A DNA stretch of 39,247 nt from a virus. Below the pieces are notes generated by a model. That model had not been told where the DNA came from. It saw only the letters and a list, made by a program, of their open reading frames with translations, and ran no database searches. The stretch is taken from the IMG/VR virus record IMGVR_UViG_3300032296_003095, positions 1 to 39,247 of that record. One strand, written 5' to 3'. The position numbers and the translations under genes were made by a program. Below are positions 39,106-39,247 of the stretch, piece by piece; positions within the stretch are counted from its first letter, which is position 1; every line of letters starts with the position of its first letter.

Positions 39106-39189
39106 TCATTTGTGGGATACCTCCGCGTTCTCTGGATTCATGGTTTCCAGATTCCGAGGGTGAAGATCCGGCCCCAGTCGATCAGACAT
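39106..39189 (-). CDS. Possible 27-residue ORF
   Basis: MSDRLGPDLHPRNLETMNPE and seven more residues to a TGA, on the minus strand opposite the end region. No family, no ribosome site. I see nothing else coding in 39098-39247; minus-strand CAGATAGGCCC then GTGGCATCTTGAGG (about 39205-39237) may be a very diverged boundary element. Confidence 0.2.
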   Translation of the reverse strand: MSDRLGPDLHPRNLETMNPENAEVSHK

Positions 39190-39247
39190 GATTTCCAGCG
39201 CGGTGCCTCAAGATGCCACGCGAGGGAGGGCCTATCTGGCTCGCGCA

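Noticed and set aside
38450-39109. Long minus-strand gene of 219 codons
   Set aside because: The extension beyond 38779 runs through two palindromic operators and is antisense to a better HTH gene; the added residues look like a shadow frame.
1-39247. CRISPR array
   Set aside because: The repeats found are not regularly spaced with unique spacers of constant length.

Overview
This 39.2-kb window reads as the near-complete, possibly complete, genome of a temperate tailed phage of podovirus-like build (no tail sheath, tail tube or classical tape measure; one giant internal virion protein). The host is probably a GC-rich member of the Verrucomicrobia. That assignment is an inference from short hairpin repeats (GCGGGCAGGAGTGCCCGC, CACGCTGAAGCGTG) that I remember as very common in such genomes, and from an orphan 3' piece of a tRNA-Leu gene beside the integrase that looks like attP. 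Phage sequence lies on both sides of that tRNA piece, so the molecule was probably sequenced in its free, unintegrated form.

Layout. (1) Lysogeny side: integrase (36.8-38.3 kb, +), a convergent terminator, a small divergent regulator pair with two palindromic operators (38.5-39.1 kb), then, if the ends join, a minus-strand operon of small genes (146 to 1618) that lies downstream of an XRE-type repressor (1645-2079, -). (2) Early region (2.2-9.7 kb, +): a chain of small, overlapping genes, tandem-HTH regulator, a gene that needs a -1 frameshift, a DUF1376 replication protein with iteron-like repeats inside it, DnaB-type helicase, SSB, a candidate small terminase and a DNA methyltransferase. 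(3) A second tyrosine recombinase at 9718-10752 that carries the insertion typical of integron integrases (IntI). (4) Late region (11-36 kb, +): large terminase, portal, scaffold, SU10-like major capsid protein, a probable decoration protein, connector, lectin-like and CBM-like virion proteins, a lysis group (two membrane proteins, an alpha/beta hydrolase and an Amidase_3 endolysin), a collagen-like fibre protein, a Pro/Met-rich protein with a tape-measure-type motif and EF-hand, and a 2419-residue polyvalent internal protein with a metallopeptidase insert.

The most unusual structure is a set of boundary elements. A roughly 45-bp element occurs at five gene boundaries (95-140, 452-493, 849-888, 8378-8421, 13663-13707). 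A second element, exactly 52 bp in all three copies (9666-9717, 14306-14357, 38391-38442), closes three separate groups of small accessory genes. The 52-bp element contains a perfect DnaA box and keeps an open frame, NSDYPHQ plus three residues and a stop, in every copy. One copy directly abuts the IntI-like recombinase. I read this as possible phage-borne cassette (integron-like) accessory modules. The arrangement is seen directly; the mechanism is inference.

Genes are packed with ATGA/GTGA/TAATG overlaps, so most operons are translationally coupled. Strong Shine-Dalgarno sequences are rare, the two capsid genes being the clear exception.
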